A stretch of 64,000 nucleotides of DNA, from positions 186,001 through 250,000 of the forward strand of contig NW_026973739.1 of the NCBI RefSeq assembly GCF_035594125.1. The letters run 5' to 3'. Positions 1 to 25,214 of the stretch are shown one piece after another. Source of the DNA: Scylla paramamosain. Taxonomy: Eukaryota > Arthropoda > Malacostraca > Decapoda > Portunidae. How positions within the stretch are numbered: position 1 is the first letter of the stretch; every line of letters begins with the position of its first letter. A program made the position numbers and the translations under genes. The notes beneath the pieces were generated by a model that did no database searches, had not been told where the DNA came from, and worked only from the letters and a program-made list of their open reading frames with translations.

Positions 1-76
1 CCAAGTTGTTTTAACGTATTTTTATTATATTCCCAGGATGTCACTCTCTTAATATGAATGTTAGATAAATTATTAG

Positions 77-4560
<4,484 letters not shown>

Positions 4561-5345
4561 ATAGAATTTTTAGAAAAAAAGTGTTTTATTCGTGTAAAGA
4601 CAGCGTGGGATCAGAGTTTGGGCGGATGTATATATATATATATATATATACTCGTATGTGTGTCTGCCCCGCCCCTTTCCTTGTACCCCTTCCCCCATAC
4701 AAGCAGAGGCAGAGTGTTGGGCGCGCTATTCCACAATCAGTCAACACCTAGTACTCAGATGAGTACTGAGATGAGCTCTAATATTTGACGGAGACTAAGG
4801 CAAGATAAGTTACTCGGGTCAGTTGCCTTAAGGGAATAAGTGAATCATTACCGGCCATACGCCCCAGCCTACGTATATAGAATAGGAGACTCCTTAGTTG
4901 TGTATAAGTGCACAGTGAGCGGTGAATGAACCTCCTGTGTGTTCGTGGGCACTCGTTTGTAACATTTTCTTGTGTCTCTTGTTAGTGAGCTTGTTTTGTC
5001 TTAAATGCTACTGTTGGGTCATGCAGTTCAACCACAGAGGACTTAAGTAATTAGTTGTGTAGTGAACTCTACTCCCTCATCACGTCCTGAGAAGGCCTTC
5101 CGCCCAGGAGGCAGTAAACGACACTACTCGGCTTGAGGCTATAACACACTATTAGATAGTGGGTGATTTCGTTGTGGAGGGCGGATGTCCAGCGAAGTAT
5201 ATACAACCATATAAATGTTATTGTATGTTATAACTATTTTTCGTAGACGTGGTTGTCGATTCTTTCACAGCTATGAATGTTAAGTGTTGTTAGGGTATTT
5301 CCCTTGTCTGTAGGTCGGTAAAACAGACTGGCGACCTCAATTAGT
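4561..5345 (+). other. Possible solo LTR or leader, unproven
   Basis: This stretch is richer in GC and holds a TATATAGAATAGGAG box near 4876, a plausible transcription-start context, and an end resembling an LTR/primer-binding boundary (GTAAAACAGAC followed by TGGCGACCT near 5320-5335). No second copy exists in the window and no coding region follows, so this is only a candidate for a solo LTR. It contains a short (TA)12 at 4627-4651. Confidence 0.2.
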
Positions 5346-5497
5346 GTGACCTGGCTTTACCACTGTTGTAGAAAGAGTGCAGGAGTCACAAGGGACCTTC
5401 CACACCAATTATCTGCACTGAGTCCATGCAGGAAATGATTCAGGGAAGCTAGTTCAGGTGCAGCACCTTTGTGAAGGAGAAGAGAATTGTGGTCATA

Positions 5498-9276
<3,779 letters not shown>

Positions 9277-9486
9277 AGGGAAAGGTAGTAGGCTTCTGCC
9301 GAAACAATAATTATTCCCATTGAGGTCTAAAGCACTGGATCAGGGAGTGCAGTGAACTTATCATTAAACCCAGCTGTGACGTCACTGAACATTTCCCTTT
9401 TTGTCTCAAAATACATGTAGGCAATCACAGCCTGCCCTCTAAAGACAACTCTTTTCCTCTACACAAAACTACAAGCACCTAATAAC
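9277..9486 (+). mobile_element. Family A copy A12, 5' leader (part 1 of 2)
   Basis: Untranslated leader of family A in plus orientation: CTGCCGAAACAATAATTA near 9298, the AAAGCACTGGATCAGGG region and CACAAAACTACAAGCACC near 9460. It matches, as inverse complement, the leaders at 32700-32900 and 51170-51386. The leader stops at its own short (AC)n, where family B copy B1 is inserted, and resumes at 12783. Confidence 0.85.
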
Positions 9487-9494
9487 ACACACAC

Positions 9495-9546
<52 letters not shown>
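9487..9546. repeat. (AC)n at the A12/B1 junction
   Basis: About 30 AC units. Uninterrupted family A leaders carry about five AC units at this point, so the array marks the insertion point and has probably expanded. Confidence 0.95.
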
Positions 9547-9547
<1 letters not shown>

Positions 9548-12500
9548 GTCTTGATCTCACACGGGCAGGACGTGTGACCTTGGCGCTCTCGAGCAGCCTC
9601 GGCCAGCTTGTTGGCCTTCCCCGCCCCCTAGTGATAGTGACCTCAGTTTGTTTTGTTTTTTTACTTTTCTGTTTTCAACTTTTAGCGTTTAGTTTGAGGC
9701 TCGACCTGGTGGGATTGTTGTTTTTGTGAACACTTGTAGCGAATGCGTGTGATACATAAAGAAAAATGAGTGCTTCAGTGCAAACGTACGAACGCAACTA
9801 CCTCCTGCGTCGTAGACGAGGATCTGGGTACCCGCCACCCAACGTGATACAGTGCCTTAAGTCCTTAAAACTATTTCGAAACCGAGGATCGAGAGGAGGC
9901 AAAAGTGTGGTGCGTCCCATCAAGGTAGTGACCTCCAGTGCCAGAGACGACCGCAGGGTGGAGAAGAGGGAATACAAACACTTTGAGGTGCCGAGAACGT
10001 GGTATAGTCTTCCCTCACTCCTCTTATTTAATGCAACGTCTCTGGCCAACAAGATGGACGAATTGATTGTGACGGTGAGATCTACTTGTGCGGACATTGT
10101 GGCGGTTACTGAGGCGTGGCAGATTGTTCCTGAGGTGTGCACGATGCAGGACTACCGGCTCTACCATCACCTCAGGTCAGGGCGCAGGGGGGGGGGGGAG
10201 TGGCCGTTTTCTGCCGCTCTGCCCTCAGCCCCTCACACCTCCCTGTCGATATTCCTGCCGGTGTGGAGGCCCTGTGGGTGAGAGTCACGCCCCCCTCCCA
10301 TCCTAGCAACACGGCCTCCATCATAGTCTGCGTCGTCTACCACCCCCCACGAGCCGCCACTGCACAGTTGCTCACCGCTCACATCATCAACACTGCTGAT
10401 GCCCTGAGGGTGAGGTATCCTGCTGCCAAGCTGGTCATCTGTGGGGACTTTAACAGATTAGATATCAACGATATCCTACACCAGCTCCACCTCACCCAGG
10501 TCGTGGACTTCCCAACCCACCAGCAAGCCATCCTCGACCTTATACTCACAGACCTGGGCCAGCAGTACTCGCCACCCAAGCCGCTGCCTCCCATGGGACG
10601 GAGCACCCACCTCTCCATACTGTGGTCACCCACACCCACCACCTCGACCCCCCGGTCAGCTGTCACCAGGACCCACCGCCCCATGCCTGACTCAGCCATG
10701 AGGGAGTTTGGGCAGTGGGTGACACAACACCCGTGAACCGAGGTGCTGGATGAGGAGGACGTCCACGTAAAATGGCAAAATTACGTCGCCACTACCACAG
10801 CAGCCTTCCACCACTACTTCCCAGCCAAGAGCGTCACAACGCACCCGTCTGATGCTCCCTGGATGACGCCCCGCATTAAAAGACTCATGCGTCAGCGGAC
10901 CTGGGCGTTCCACTCCTGCCCGGTCCTTTACAGGAAACTAAGAAACAGAGTAATCAGGGAGATTAAGAATGCAAAGGCAAGCTATTACCCAGACAAGATA
11001 CACCACCTCAAGCTGACCAACAACAGACAGTGGTACGCTAAGATCAAAGCTTTGTGTGGCTTACAAAAGCACACTTCATCTCTTCCTTGCACCTCACACC
11101 TTCCTGCTAATCTCGCGGCTCAGGAGATGAACGATCACTTTGCTGCTATCTGTCAAACCTTTCCTCCCCTCCACACCACTCCGCTTCCTGCCTATCTTCC
11201 CGCTCCCTCCCCTCCACACACTGTCCAGGCGATGGATGTTTTTAAGAGAATACTTAAATTTAAACCCAGATCCACCACACCCACTGACCTTCCTATAAAA
11301 ATTTACAAGGAATTTGCTTTAGAGCTAGCAACACCGCTATGCTCCATAATAAACGCCTCACTCTCCCAACACTCTTGCCCCGCGGACTGGAAGACATCTT
11401 ACGTCACCCCCATCCCCAAAACTTCCAGTCCGCAGTCACCCAATGACCTCAGGCCAGTCTCTATCACTCCCATCCCTAGCCTTATTTGTGAAGGTTTTTG
11501 TATATGACTGGGCCTACACCAAAATTTGTAACACCGTGGATATCAGACAATTCGGAAATATTAAAGCCACCTCCACCTCACATTACCTGACCAGCTTCCT
11601 TGAATTCATCCACAGCCACCTGGACAAGCGAAACACCTCTCTAGCTGTTGCTTTTGTGGACTTCAAAAAAGCCTTTGATCTTGTTGATCACACTGTTGTC
11701 ATCAGCAAGGCAGTAAGTCTGGGTCTCCCTCCTAATCTGATAGCGTGGCTAGCCGACTTCCTCACAGGGAGACGTCAGGCCGTTCGCTATCAGGGCTCTG
11801 TCTCTAATTTCCAACAGCTGACATGTGGAGTCCCCCAGGGGACCAAGATGGGTCCTCTATGCTTCTTCCTCCTCATCAACGACGCCCTCACCGACACTCC
11901 CCATCGCTGGAAGTATGTGGACGACTGCACCGTGGGCGTCCCAGTTTCCACCAAGAACCCGGACTACTCGCCACTGCAAGCAATTCTGGAGCGACTGCAG
12001 ACGTGGACAGAGGAGAGCAGGATGACCATCAACCACAGCAAAACTGTGGTGATGCATTTCTGTACCTCCTCTGTACCAGTGCCCCCTCCCCGGCTTACAG
12101 TGGGCCCTCACCCCCTCCAGGTGGTCCAATGTGCCAAGCTTCTCGGAGTCACGGTGGACGACCAGCTGACCTGGAAGCAGCATGTCGCCAACACCGTGAG
12201 ATCAGCTACCTACAGGCTGTACATGCTGCGCAGACTCAGGTCGCTGGGGACGCCGACAGATGAGTTAAGGGGGGGTGTACCTTACCTTCATCCTCCCCAA
12301 ACTCATGTACGCCTCCCCAGCGTGGTCCTCCTCCCTCACACACACTCAACAGATACAGCTAGAGAGTGTGCAGAAAAGGGCGTGCAGGGTCATCCTTGGC
12401 CCTGCATACACCACCTATGAAGAAGCCCTGACCACCCTGAGTCTGTCCAGAATATCCACGAGACACCGAGAGGCTCTGGAGAAGTTTGGGAGGGGACTAC

Positions 12501-12779
12501 TGCATCATCCGCGTCTCAGAAACATGCTGCCGCCCGACGCGCCTCGCCCGGTCCGTGCCACCAGACACCACAACAGAATAACGCCCCTGAAGGCGCCGCG
12601 CACGGACCGGTACAGACTCAGTGCGATTCCCACCATGGTGCGAGCCATCAATCAATAGTATTTCCCTCCTAGATTAGACTTACCTTTAGGATTAATGTTA
12701 AGTTTTTCCCCATCCCCTATGTACATTTTCAGTTTGTCAACTGCCTAAATAATAAACCGTTTATTATTATTTTTATTAT

Positions 12780-12782
<3 letters not shown>
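9547..12782 (+). mobile_element. Family B non-LTR retrotransposon, copy B1, near full length
   Basis: Second non-LTR family, recognised by comparison with copy B2 (29000-35342). It starts with CCGTCTTGA right after (AC)n, has about 220 bp of leader, a single endonuclease-RT ORF, AATAAACCG at 12750 and an (ATT)n-like tail. It is inserted into the (AC)n of family A copy A12, whose leader and start codon continue immediately after the tail. The structure is complete, but the ORF carries several breaks. Confidence 0.88.
9766..12658 (+). pseudogene. Family B endonuclease-reverse transcriptase ORF, broken
   Basis: Starts at ATG 9766 (MSASVQTYERNYLLRRRRG). The endonuclease region shows NATSLANKMDEL (near 10030), CGDFNRLD (near 10440), LDLILTDL and a terminal RSTHLSIL where most relatives have SDH. 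The RT shows VAFVDFKKAFDLVDH (motif A, near 11650), CGVPQGTKMGP (motif B, near 11825) and KYVDDCTV (motif C, near 11910), and the C-terminus ends IPTMVRAINQ. Breaks visible against copy B2: a frameshift in an 11-G run near 10190, TGG to TGA at 10733-10735, a frameshift near 11500, and one in the G-run near 12270. The protein would nick DNA and reverse-transcribe its own RNA at the target. The CR1/L2/Jockey-type assignment is by motif style only. Confidence 0.85.
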
Positions 12783-15969
<3,187 letters not shown>

Positions 15970-16082
15970 GGTTGCTAGAAAACAATTGAATTAAATAATA
16001 TGTCAAGGCATTCTAGGTGACACACAGGTCACAGAAATTGAAAAATAAGTTAAGATACATTTGTGTATGTCATAAAAGGCAG

Positions 16083-18222
<2,140 letters not shown>

Positions 18223-18450
18223 TTGACACTAAGGAAAACACCTCATCAGATGACAAACTTTAGGAGCCCTAGAGCAGTAGAAAATTATAATGGCAAGAGA
18301 ATTTATACCGGAAGACCAAGGAATCTGCAGGAGGCAACAGATGGAGGTCCATTATACCACCTCCTGAGAGAATGCCATGGGGGAACAACAGCACAGAAAC
18401 TGAACCAGAAGTTGAAAGACCATAAAGAAGACATAAAGGATAGAAGATAA
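18223..18450 (+). pseudogene. Possible C-terminal tail of a non-LTR reverse transcriptase
   Basis: A 75-residue frame includes [20 protein letters not shown], which recalls the hydrophobic-Leu-Cys-Pro tail (..YLLQCP..) at the C-terminus of several non-LTR elements, followed by a charged end. No upstream domains are present. Weak evidence; it could be chance. Confidence 0.25.
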
Positions 18451-18512
18451 ATAAAAGAAAATAAATAAAAAAAATCTCCAAGAGAAAAAAAAAAAAAAAT
18501 AAAAAAAAATAA

Positions 18513-18680
<168 letters not shown>

Positions 18681-21600
18681 CACATGATGGCCACTGGCCA
18701 AGGGCAACAAAAATCCAATAAAAAAAAGCCCACTGAGATGCCAGTCCAAGAAAAGGGTCCAAAGTGGTAATAAAAAAATAAAGGATAAATGTCTTGAAAC
18801 TTCCCTCTCGAAGGAATTCAAGTCATAGGAAGATGGAAGCACAGAAGCAGGCAGGGAGTTCCAGAGTATACCAGAAAAAAGGGATACATTATTGAGAATA
18901 CTGGTTAACTCTTCCATTAGAGAGGTGGACAGAATAGGGGTGAGAGAAAGAAGAAAGTCATGTGCAGGAAGGTTGCAATAGGAGGGGAGGCATGCAATTA
19001 GCAAGATAGGAAGAGCAATTAACAAGAAAATAGCGGTAGAAGACAGCTAGACATGCAACATGGCGGCGATGAGAGAGAGGCTGAAGACAGTCAGTTAGAG
19101 GAGAGGAGTTGATGAGAGGAAAAGATTTTGAATCCACCCTGTCTAGAAGAACGGAATGAGTGGATCCCCGTCCCCCCGACATGTGAAGAATGCTCCATAC
19201 ATGGACAGATAAAGCCCTTATACAGAGTTAGCAGCTGGGGGGTGAAAAAAAAAAAAAAGATCTGGCGGAGACAGAACACCTAACTTCAGAACACCTAACT
19301 TCATAGAAGCTATTTTAGCCAGAGATGAGATGTGAAATTGCCAGTTAAGATTATAAGTAAAGCACAGACCGAGGATGTTCAATGTAGAAGAGGGGGCCAG
19401 TTGAGCGCCACCGAATAAGATGGGATAATTGTCTGGAAGGTTGACGAGAGTTGATAGATGGAAAAATTGAGTTTTTGGGGCATTCAACAATCCCAAGTTT
19501 GTTCTGCTCCAATCAGAAATCTTAAAAACATTAGAAGTCAGGCGTTCTGTTTTTTTTTTTTTCCCCTACGTGAAATGTTTACTTCCTGAAGGATTGGACG
19601 TCTATGAAAAGACGTGGAAAAGTGCAGGGTGGTATCATCAGCGTGGGAGTGGATAGAGCAAGAAGTTTGGTTTAGAAGGTCATTGATGAATAATAAGAAG
19701 AGAGTGGGTGACAGGACAGAACCCTGAGGAACACAACTGTTAATACATTTAGAAGAACAGTAACCGTCTACCACAGCTGCAATAAAACGGTCATAAAGGA
19801 AACTTAGAGAACAGAGAGAAGAGAGATAGAGAACATAGAAAACATAGGAAGGTAGTTTGGAAATCAAAGCTTTGTGCCAGACTCTATCAAAAGCTTTTGA
19901 TATATCCAAGGCAACAACAAAAGTTTCACCACAATCTCTAAAAGAGGATGACCAAAACTCAGTAAGGAAAGCCAGAAGATCATCAGTAGACAGACCTTGA
20001 TGGAACCCACACTGGCGATCAGATATAAGGTTGTAAAGTGAAAGATGTTTAAGAATCTTCCTGTTGAGAATATATTAAAAAACTTTAGATAGGCAGGAAA
20101 TTAAAGCAATAGGACGGCAGTTTGAGGGATTAGAACTGTCACCCTTTTTAGGAACAGGCTGAATGTAGGCAAACTTCCAGCAAGAAGGAAAGGTAGATGT
20201 TGACAGACAGAGCTGAAAGAGTTTGACTAGGCAAGGTGTAAGCATGGAGGCACAGTTTCGGAGAACAATAGGAGGGACCCCATCAGGTCCATAAGCCTTC
20301 CGAGAGTATAGGCAAACAAGAGCATGGAAGACATCATTGCGTAGAATTTTAATAGGTATCATGAAGGGTGGAGGAGAGCGAGGAACAAGCCCTGAATCCA
20401 CCAAGGTAGAGTTTTTAGCAAAGGTTTGAGTGAAGGGTTCAGCTTTAGAAATAGATGTGATAGCAGTGGTGCCATATGGTTGAAATAAAGGAGGAAAAGA
20501 AGAAAAATCAAAGTTATTTGAGATAATTTTGGCTAGATGCCAGAAGTCACGAGGGGAGTTAGATCTTGAAAGATTTTGACACTTTCTATTGATGGAGGAG
20601 TTTTTGGCTAGTTGGAGAACAGACTTGGCATGGTTTCGGGCAGAAATATAAAGTGCATGAGATTCTGGTGATGGAAGGCTTAAGTACCATTTGTGGACCA
20701 CCTCTCTATCATGTACAGCATGATAACAACCTGTATTAAACCAAGGTTTGGAAGGTTTAGGTCAAGAAAAAGAGTGAGGAATGTACTTGTCCATGACAAA
20801 TACTATCACCTCTGTTATATGCTTGGCACACAAACACGGGTCTCTGACATGGAAGTAGTAGTCATTCCAAGGAGAATCAGTAAAATACCTCCTCAGATCC
20901 CCCCAACTAGCAGAGGCAAAACGTCAGAGGCACCTTCGCTTATGGGGTATCATGAGAAAGGACTGAAGTGATAGGACAAGATACAGATATGAAATTATGA
21001 TCGGAGGAGCCCGACGGAGAAGAGAGGGTGACAGCTTAAGCAGAAGGATTATAGCTCAGGAAAAGGTCAAGAATGTTGGGGGAAATTTTCCAGAGGGTCA
21101 GGAATAAGAATGGGGTGTTGCACCAGTTGCTCTAGATCGTGGAGGATAGCAAGCTGAAGGCTATTTCATCAGGATGGTCAGTGAAAGGAGAGGAAAGCCA
21201 AAGGTGGTGGTGAACATTGAACTCTCCAAGAATGGATATCTCTGCAAAAGGGAAAAGAGTCAGAATATGCTCCACTTTAGAAGTTAAGTAGTCAAAGAAT
21301 TTCTTACATTCATAGATGTTAGGTGAGAGGTATACAACACAGATTAATTTTGTTTTAGAGTGACTCTGTATTCGTAGCCAGATGGTGGAAAACTCGGAAG
21401 ATTCAAGAGCGTGGGGCACGAGATCAGTTTAAGTCGTTGCGCACATAAACACAACATCCACCTTTGGATTGAAAATGAGGATAGAGAAAGTAGGAGGGAA
21501 CAGAATACTGTCAGTTGCCTCAGATAACTGATTTTCAGTGAGGAAAAGAGGATGAGGTTTATAAGAGGAGAGGTGGTGTACTACAGATTGAAAATTAGAT

Positions 21601-21870
21601 CTTATACCACGAATGATGCAGAAGTTAATGAAGAAAAAGTTGAGGGGTATGTCAAGACACTTTGGATCGTTGTCAAAAGAGCAGTCCAACCTGGAGATTT
21701 TTGTGGTCCCCTCCGCAGATGGGGACTCCGAGGGTGGTGTAGGAGTTGCCATGGTAATTTTGAAATTTTTAGTGACGGGTGAGTGTGTTATTAAGTGCTT
21801 GTAGTTTTATGTGGAGGAAGAGAATGGTCTTTAGAGGGCAGGCTGTGACTGCCCTTTAAAGAGGTTTGTT
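18681..21870 (-). mobile_element. Family A non-LTR retrotransposon, copy A9, nearly full length
   Basis: Minus-strand copy with most of its length. Start codon near 21752 (MATPTPPSESPSAEGT), endonuclease region about 21050-21750, RT about 19600-20700 and C-terminus about 18780-19300. Landmarks: NCRPIALISCLSKVF near 20080, DISKAFDRVWHK near 19890, VPQGSVLSPTLFL near 19710. Several frameshifts and an inserted T-run at 19551 break the frame. Its leader stops at 21860-21870, where the Gypsy element begins, so about 170 bp of leader are lost. Confidence 0.87.
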
Positions 21871-21879
21871 ATAATCCAC

Positions 21880-21915
21880 CCTAGCCTCCTACCTTGCTGG
21901 AGGAGTGATGGCGTA
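21880..21915 (+). repeat. Remnant of the 5' LTR (3' end only)
   Basis: CCACCCTAGCCTCCTACC through GGAGTGATGGCGTAA matches the end of the 3' LTR at 27367-27406 with few differences. The rest of the 5' LTR is missing and family A copy A9 abuts it. Confidence 0.75.
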
Positions 21916-21932
21916 ATGGGGACCTGTCCGGG
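21916..21932 (+). promoter_or_regulatory. Primer binding site candidate
   Basis: TGGGGACCTGTCCGGGG directly follows the LTR end and begins with TGG, as tRNA 3'-end-complementary sites do. I cannot assign the tRNA. Confidence 0.5.
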
Positions 21933-22559
21933 GATTTTGTCGTTAACATGGTTTTTTGTTGCTGTTGATTACCAGTTGTTAACTACTGTTTCTAAACTTT
22001 GATGGTTAAAGACTTGGAGCCTTTATGGCTAGTTAATGATTTGGATTATGGTAGATGTTAAATTACTGGCTCTTAATGATTATGAAGTTGTAACTATCTA
22101 TTTACCTTTAACTTGTTTCAAATTTAACTTCCATTGTGTAAGTGAACTCTTTTTTCGGTCAAGCATTTGTGATAGAGCACAACGTAAAAAAAATAATTTT
22201 CAACCCATCTGTTGAGTTATGGCAGACAAGGAACATAAGTAAAACGGATTGGGTAGAACTAGCTAGTCACTATCAAGTAGTAATAAAATCATACTAGAGG
22301 AAAGTGGAGATGAAAAATGCTGTTTTACGGAAGTTAGTTGATAGCAAAGTTCTTAATGAAGGTGCTTTAGTCTTGTGTGACACCGAGGAAGGCTCTGAGG
22401 ATAAGGCTATCCGACTTCTTGAGTTGGAAGTGGAGAGAGAGAGAGGCTTAAAGATAGTGAAAGGGAAAAAGAATTTCACTTGATTTACCTCGAGAAGAAG
22501 GTTCAATTAATGGGTGGAGATGGATATGATCAGAGATAACTCTGCTTTTGACTTGTGTA

Positions 22560-23200
22560 AGAATGTGAAATTAGTACCTTCCTTTGATGTAAAAGATCCA
22601 GATGAATTCTTTCAACAATTTGAGGTCATTTCAAATTCTTTTAAAGTGGCCTAGTGATTATTGGCCGTTGTTAATTCAGACAGTCATAGATAGAAGTTTA
22701 GGAACTCTATGAAAGAACTCAGCCAGATTTTCAATGAATATGCTCATATAGTAAGAAAGCTCAGAGACAGATGGATATCCGCCAGTAAAGTAAGTGCATT
22801 TAATGAGGTGCTTGAACTAATTGCACTTGAGAAATACTTAAGAGGAGTGAGTCCCGAAGTCCGTACTTATTTATGTGATTTATGTGTGTAACAGAACTTG
22901 ATAGCGCTGCAATTTTAGCTGAAAATTATAGTTTAATTAATTTTTCTAAGAAAACTTAGTATTCTGCCAAACCTGTCCCATCTGTTCCTCATCAAAGTGG
23001 TAAATCAGTATCTGGGCAGGCTAATAATATTTCCAGTAATCCTGTTAGACCAAAGTTAGAGTTCAGTGGTTTACAGTCTGTTGAAAAGAGCAATATTCAG
23101 TGGGGAAGATCAGTGTGTTTCTATTGCAAGAAACGAGGGCATATGATTGCCGAATGCAATAAAAGACTACACAATCTAAAAAAAATAAAAGTAATCTGAA
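22560..23200 (+). pseudogene. Gmr1-type gag with SCAN-like capsid segment and zinc knuckle
   Basis: Frames between 22560 and 22710 give FDVKDPDEFF and KWPSDYW. The frame at 22709-22891 contains KLRDRWISASKV and IALEKYLRGVSPEVRTYLCD, which resembles the helical capsid C-terminal domain from which vertebrate SCAN domains are thought to derive. A CCHC knuckle follows near 23118 (CFYCKKRGHMIAEC). Gag would form the particle shell and bind RNA. Breaks include a frameshift near 22640, a stop after 22891 and a stop near 22958. Confidence 0.7.
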
Positions 23201-23324
23201 GCGAAAAGTATTTTTTTTTTCAGACAGATACTTTTGATCTGTCAAGTGTTTCAGGTGAACAAGTGTGTAAGGATCCTCCGTTGTCTTTCAAACCATTTAA
23301 AATCGTTGGATTTTTTTTTTTCTC

Positions 23325-23815
23325 AAACTGAAGATAGTGAAGCAGTACCTGTTCAGATGATGAGGGATACTGGAGCCTCACAGAATATACTTGTAAAAAG
23401 GTCAGTACCTTTCTTAAATGAAACTTATACTGGTGAAAGTGTTAGCATGAGAGGACTAGGTTGAGCTATCACTGCCCCCTTGTGTTGTATGTATCTGGTC
23501 AGATCTTGTTTCCAAGCCAGTGGTGGTAGGGGTACAGGAATCATTGCCAGTTGATAGCGTATCATTTTTACTAGGAAATTATATTGATGGCAGTCTTGTT
23601 GTTCCAGACCCTGTTGTAACTAATAAGCCACGATAAGTCCAACTGCTGATGTTGAGAAACTGTATCCTTATCTTTATCCTTCGTGTGCTGTCACTCGCAG
23701 TCAAGTTAAACGTGAATTGTCAAATCAACCTTCAGTGGAAATTGTTGAAAGCTCTAACGAGTTGGGCCTTAATGACTTGTTTTTCGAAACAGAGTCACAT
23801 GGGGATGAATAATTT
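23325..23815 (+). pseudogene. Retropepsin-like protease and linker remnant
   Basis: The active-site motif appears as MMRDTGASQNIL near 23360. A following segment reads VVVGVQESLPVDSVSFLLGN, which matches the protease-to-integrase linker of Gmr1-type elements. An in-frame TGA near 23462 and several later breaks show decay. The protease would have processed Gag-Pol. Confidence 0.65.
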
Positions 23816-23827
23816 GATTCCAGAGTA

Positions 23828-25130
23828 ATGATATATCCTGAATACAGTAGAGAAGTGGAATCAACGGTATCTACAGAGAAGCGTGAAATGAATAATATTC
23901 CTGTTACTCGTGATATGTTGATTAATGCCCAACAAAATTACCCTAAGCTACTTTCTTTTATGTTCAGCGATGTTGATGTAGGAGAGATTACAGACACACC
24001 TGTATGCTTTTATATCAAGTCAGGCATACTCATGCGTAAGTTTCGACCTCCTGATGTCCCCACGAGTGAGACATGGAGGGAAGTTCACCAGATTGTTTTA
24101 TCCGCTTGTTATAAAGGTAATGTGTTACAGCTTGCCCATGACCACATAGGAGGGCATCTTGGGGTTAAGAAAACTTCGGACAAAATCCTTGGGTGTTTCT
24201 GTTGGCCAGGGATAACTTCTGATGTTGCAAAATACTGTAAATCTTGTCATACATGTCAACTGTCTGGCATTAAACCTGCTCTCCTTCACTCAGTTCCTGT
24301 ATTGAATGAACGTTTTGCTAAGGTAATAATTGATGTTGTGGGTCCTCTACCAGGAGTGGTAATGAATATCTGTTAACCATCATGTGTACCACAACTAGGT
24401 ATCCAGAAGCTATCCCATTGAGACGTATTACATCAAAATCAAGTATACCTGTATTGACTAGATTTTTCACTCGGTCTACCTCGTAGAGTACAGTCTGATC
24501 AGGGCAGTAATTTTACTTTAGCTATCTTTCAACAAGTCATTGCTACCTTGGGCATAAAATAGTATTTAGCTTCTGCATACCATCATGAAAGTCAAAGTGC
24601 TCTTGAGTGTTTTCACCAAACACTCAAGAGCACGCTGATTAAATTTTGTTTAGAAAATACATGTGACTGGGATGAAGGTATTCCTTATATAATGTATGCT
24701 ATCAAAAGTGCGAAACAGGAGAGTCTTGGACATTCACCTTAGGAATTGTTATTTGGAAGGGATACCAGAGGACCACTAAAAGTGTTACATGAAAGTTGGC
24801 TAGATGAACATGATTCAGTTACTCTTAGTGAATATGTAGTAAAAATTAAGAACAAACTGAGAAGCCCCCAAAAATTAGCTAAAAAAAAAAAATTGGTGGA
24901 AGCTCTGTCAGAAATGAAGAGACAATATGATAAAGATTCAGTAAATAGGTCATTTGAACCCAGGAGATAAAGTATTGCTATTTATGCCACTAAGGAGGTT
25001 TTCTCCCTCAGCAAAATACCATGGGCTGTTTGAAATAGTAAGTAAAGTGAGTGAAGTAAATTATGTTACTGGTACACCTGGCAGGTGAAAAGGGAAGAGA
25101 TTAGTCCATATAAATCTCCTAAAGGAATAT
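23828..25130 (+). pseudogene. Integrase, located upstream of RT
   Basis: The 182-residue frame at 23828-24376 contains the HHCC zinc-binding region (HDHIGGHLG, then CKSCHTCQ near 24240). The catalytic triad remnants are Asp in IIDVVGPLP (near 24330), Asp in QSDQGSNFT (near 24495) and Glu in ESQSALECFHQTLK (near 24590). A C-terminal GPY/F-like segment (PLRRFSPSAKYHGLFEIVSK) lies near 24990-25040. Breaks: a frameshift near 24360, an in-frame TAG near 24562 and others. Integrase would join element DNA to the host chromosome. Its place before RT is unusual for Ty3/Gypsy elements. Confidence 0.8.
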
Positions 25131-25214
25131 TACTCAAGGAATGATGTAAACTTGGTGTATGTCAAACAAGATGCAGTGCTAAAGAATGAAAAGACCAAGA
25201 TGACTGTGTTGATT

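Noticed and set aside
5320..5345. TGGCGACC as a primer binding site proving an LTR element at 4.5-5.3 kb
   Set aside because: No second LTR or coding region; kept only as a low-confidence candidate.
24608..24645. Perfect 16-bp hairpin in the Gypsy integrase (GTGCTCTTGAGTGTTT...)
   Set aside because: The sequence codes normal integrase motif (ALE..FHQTLKST), so the palindrome is likely coincidental.
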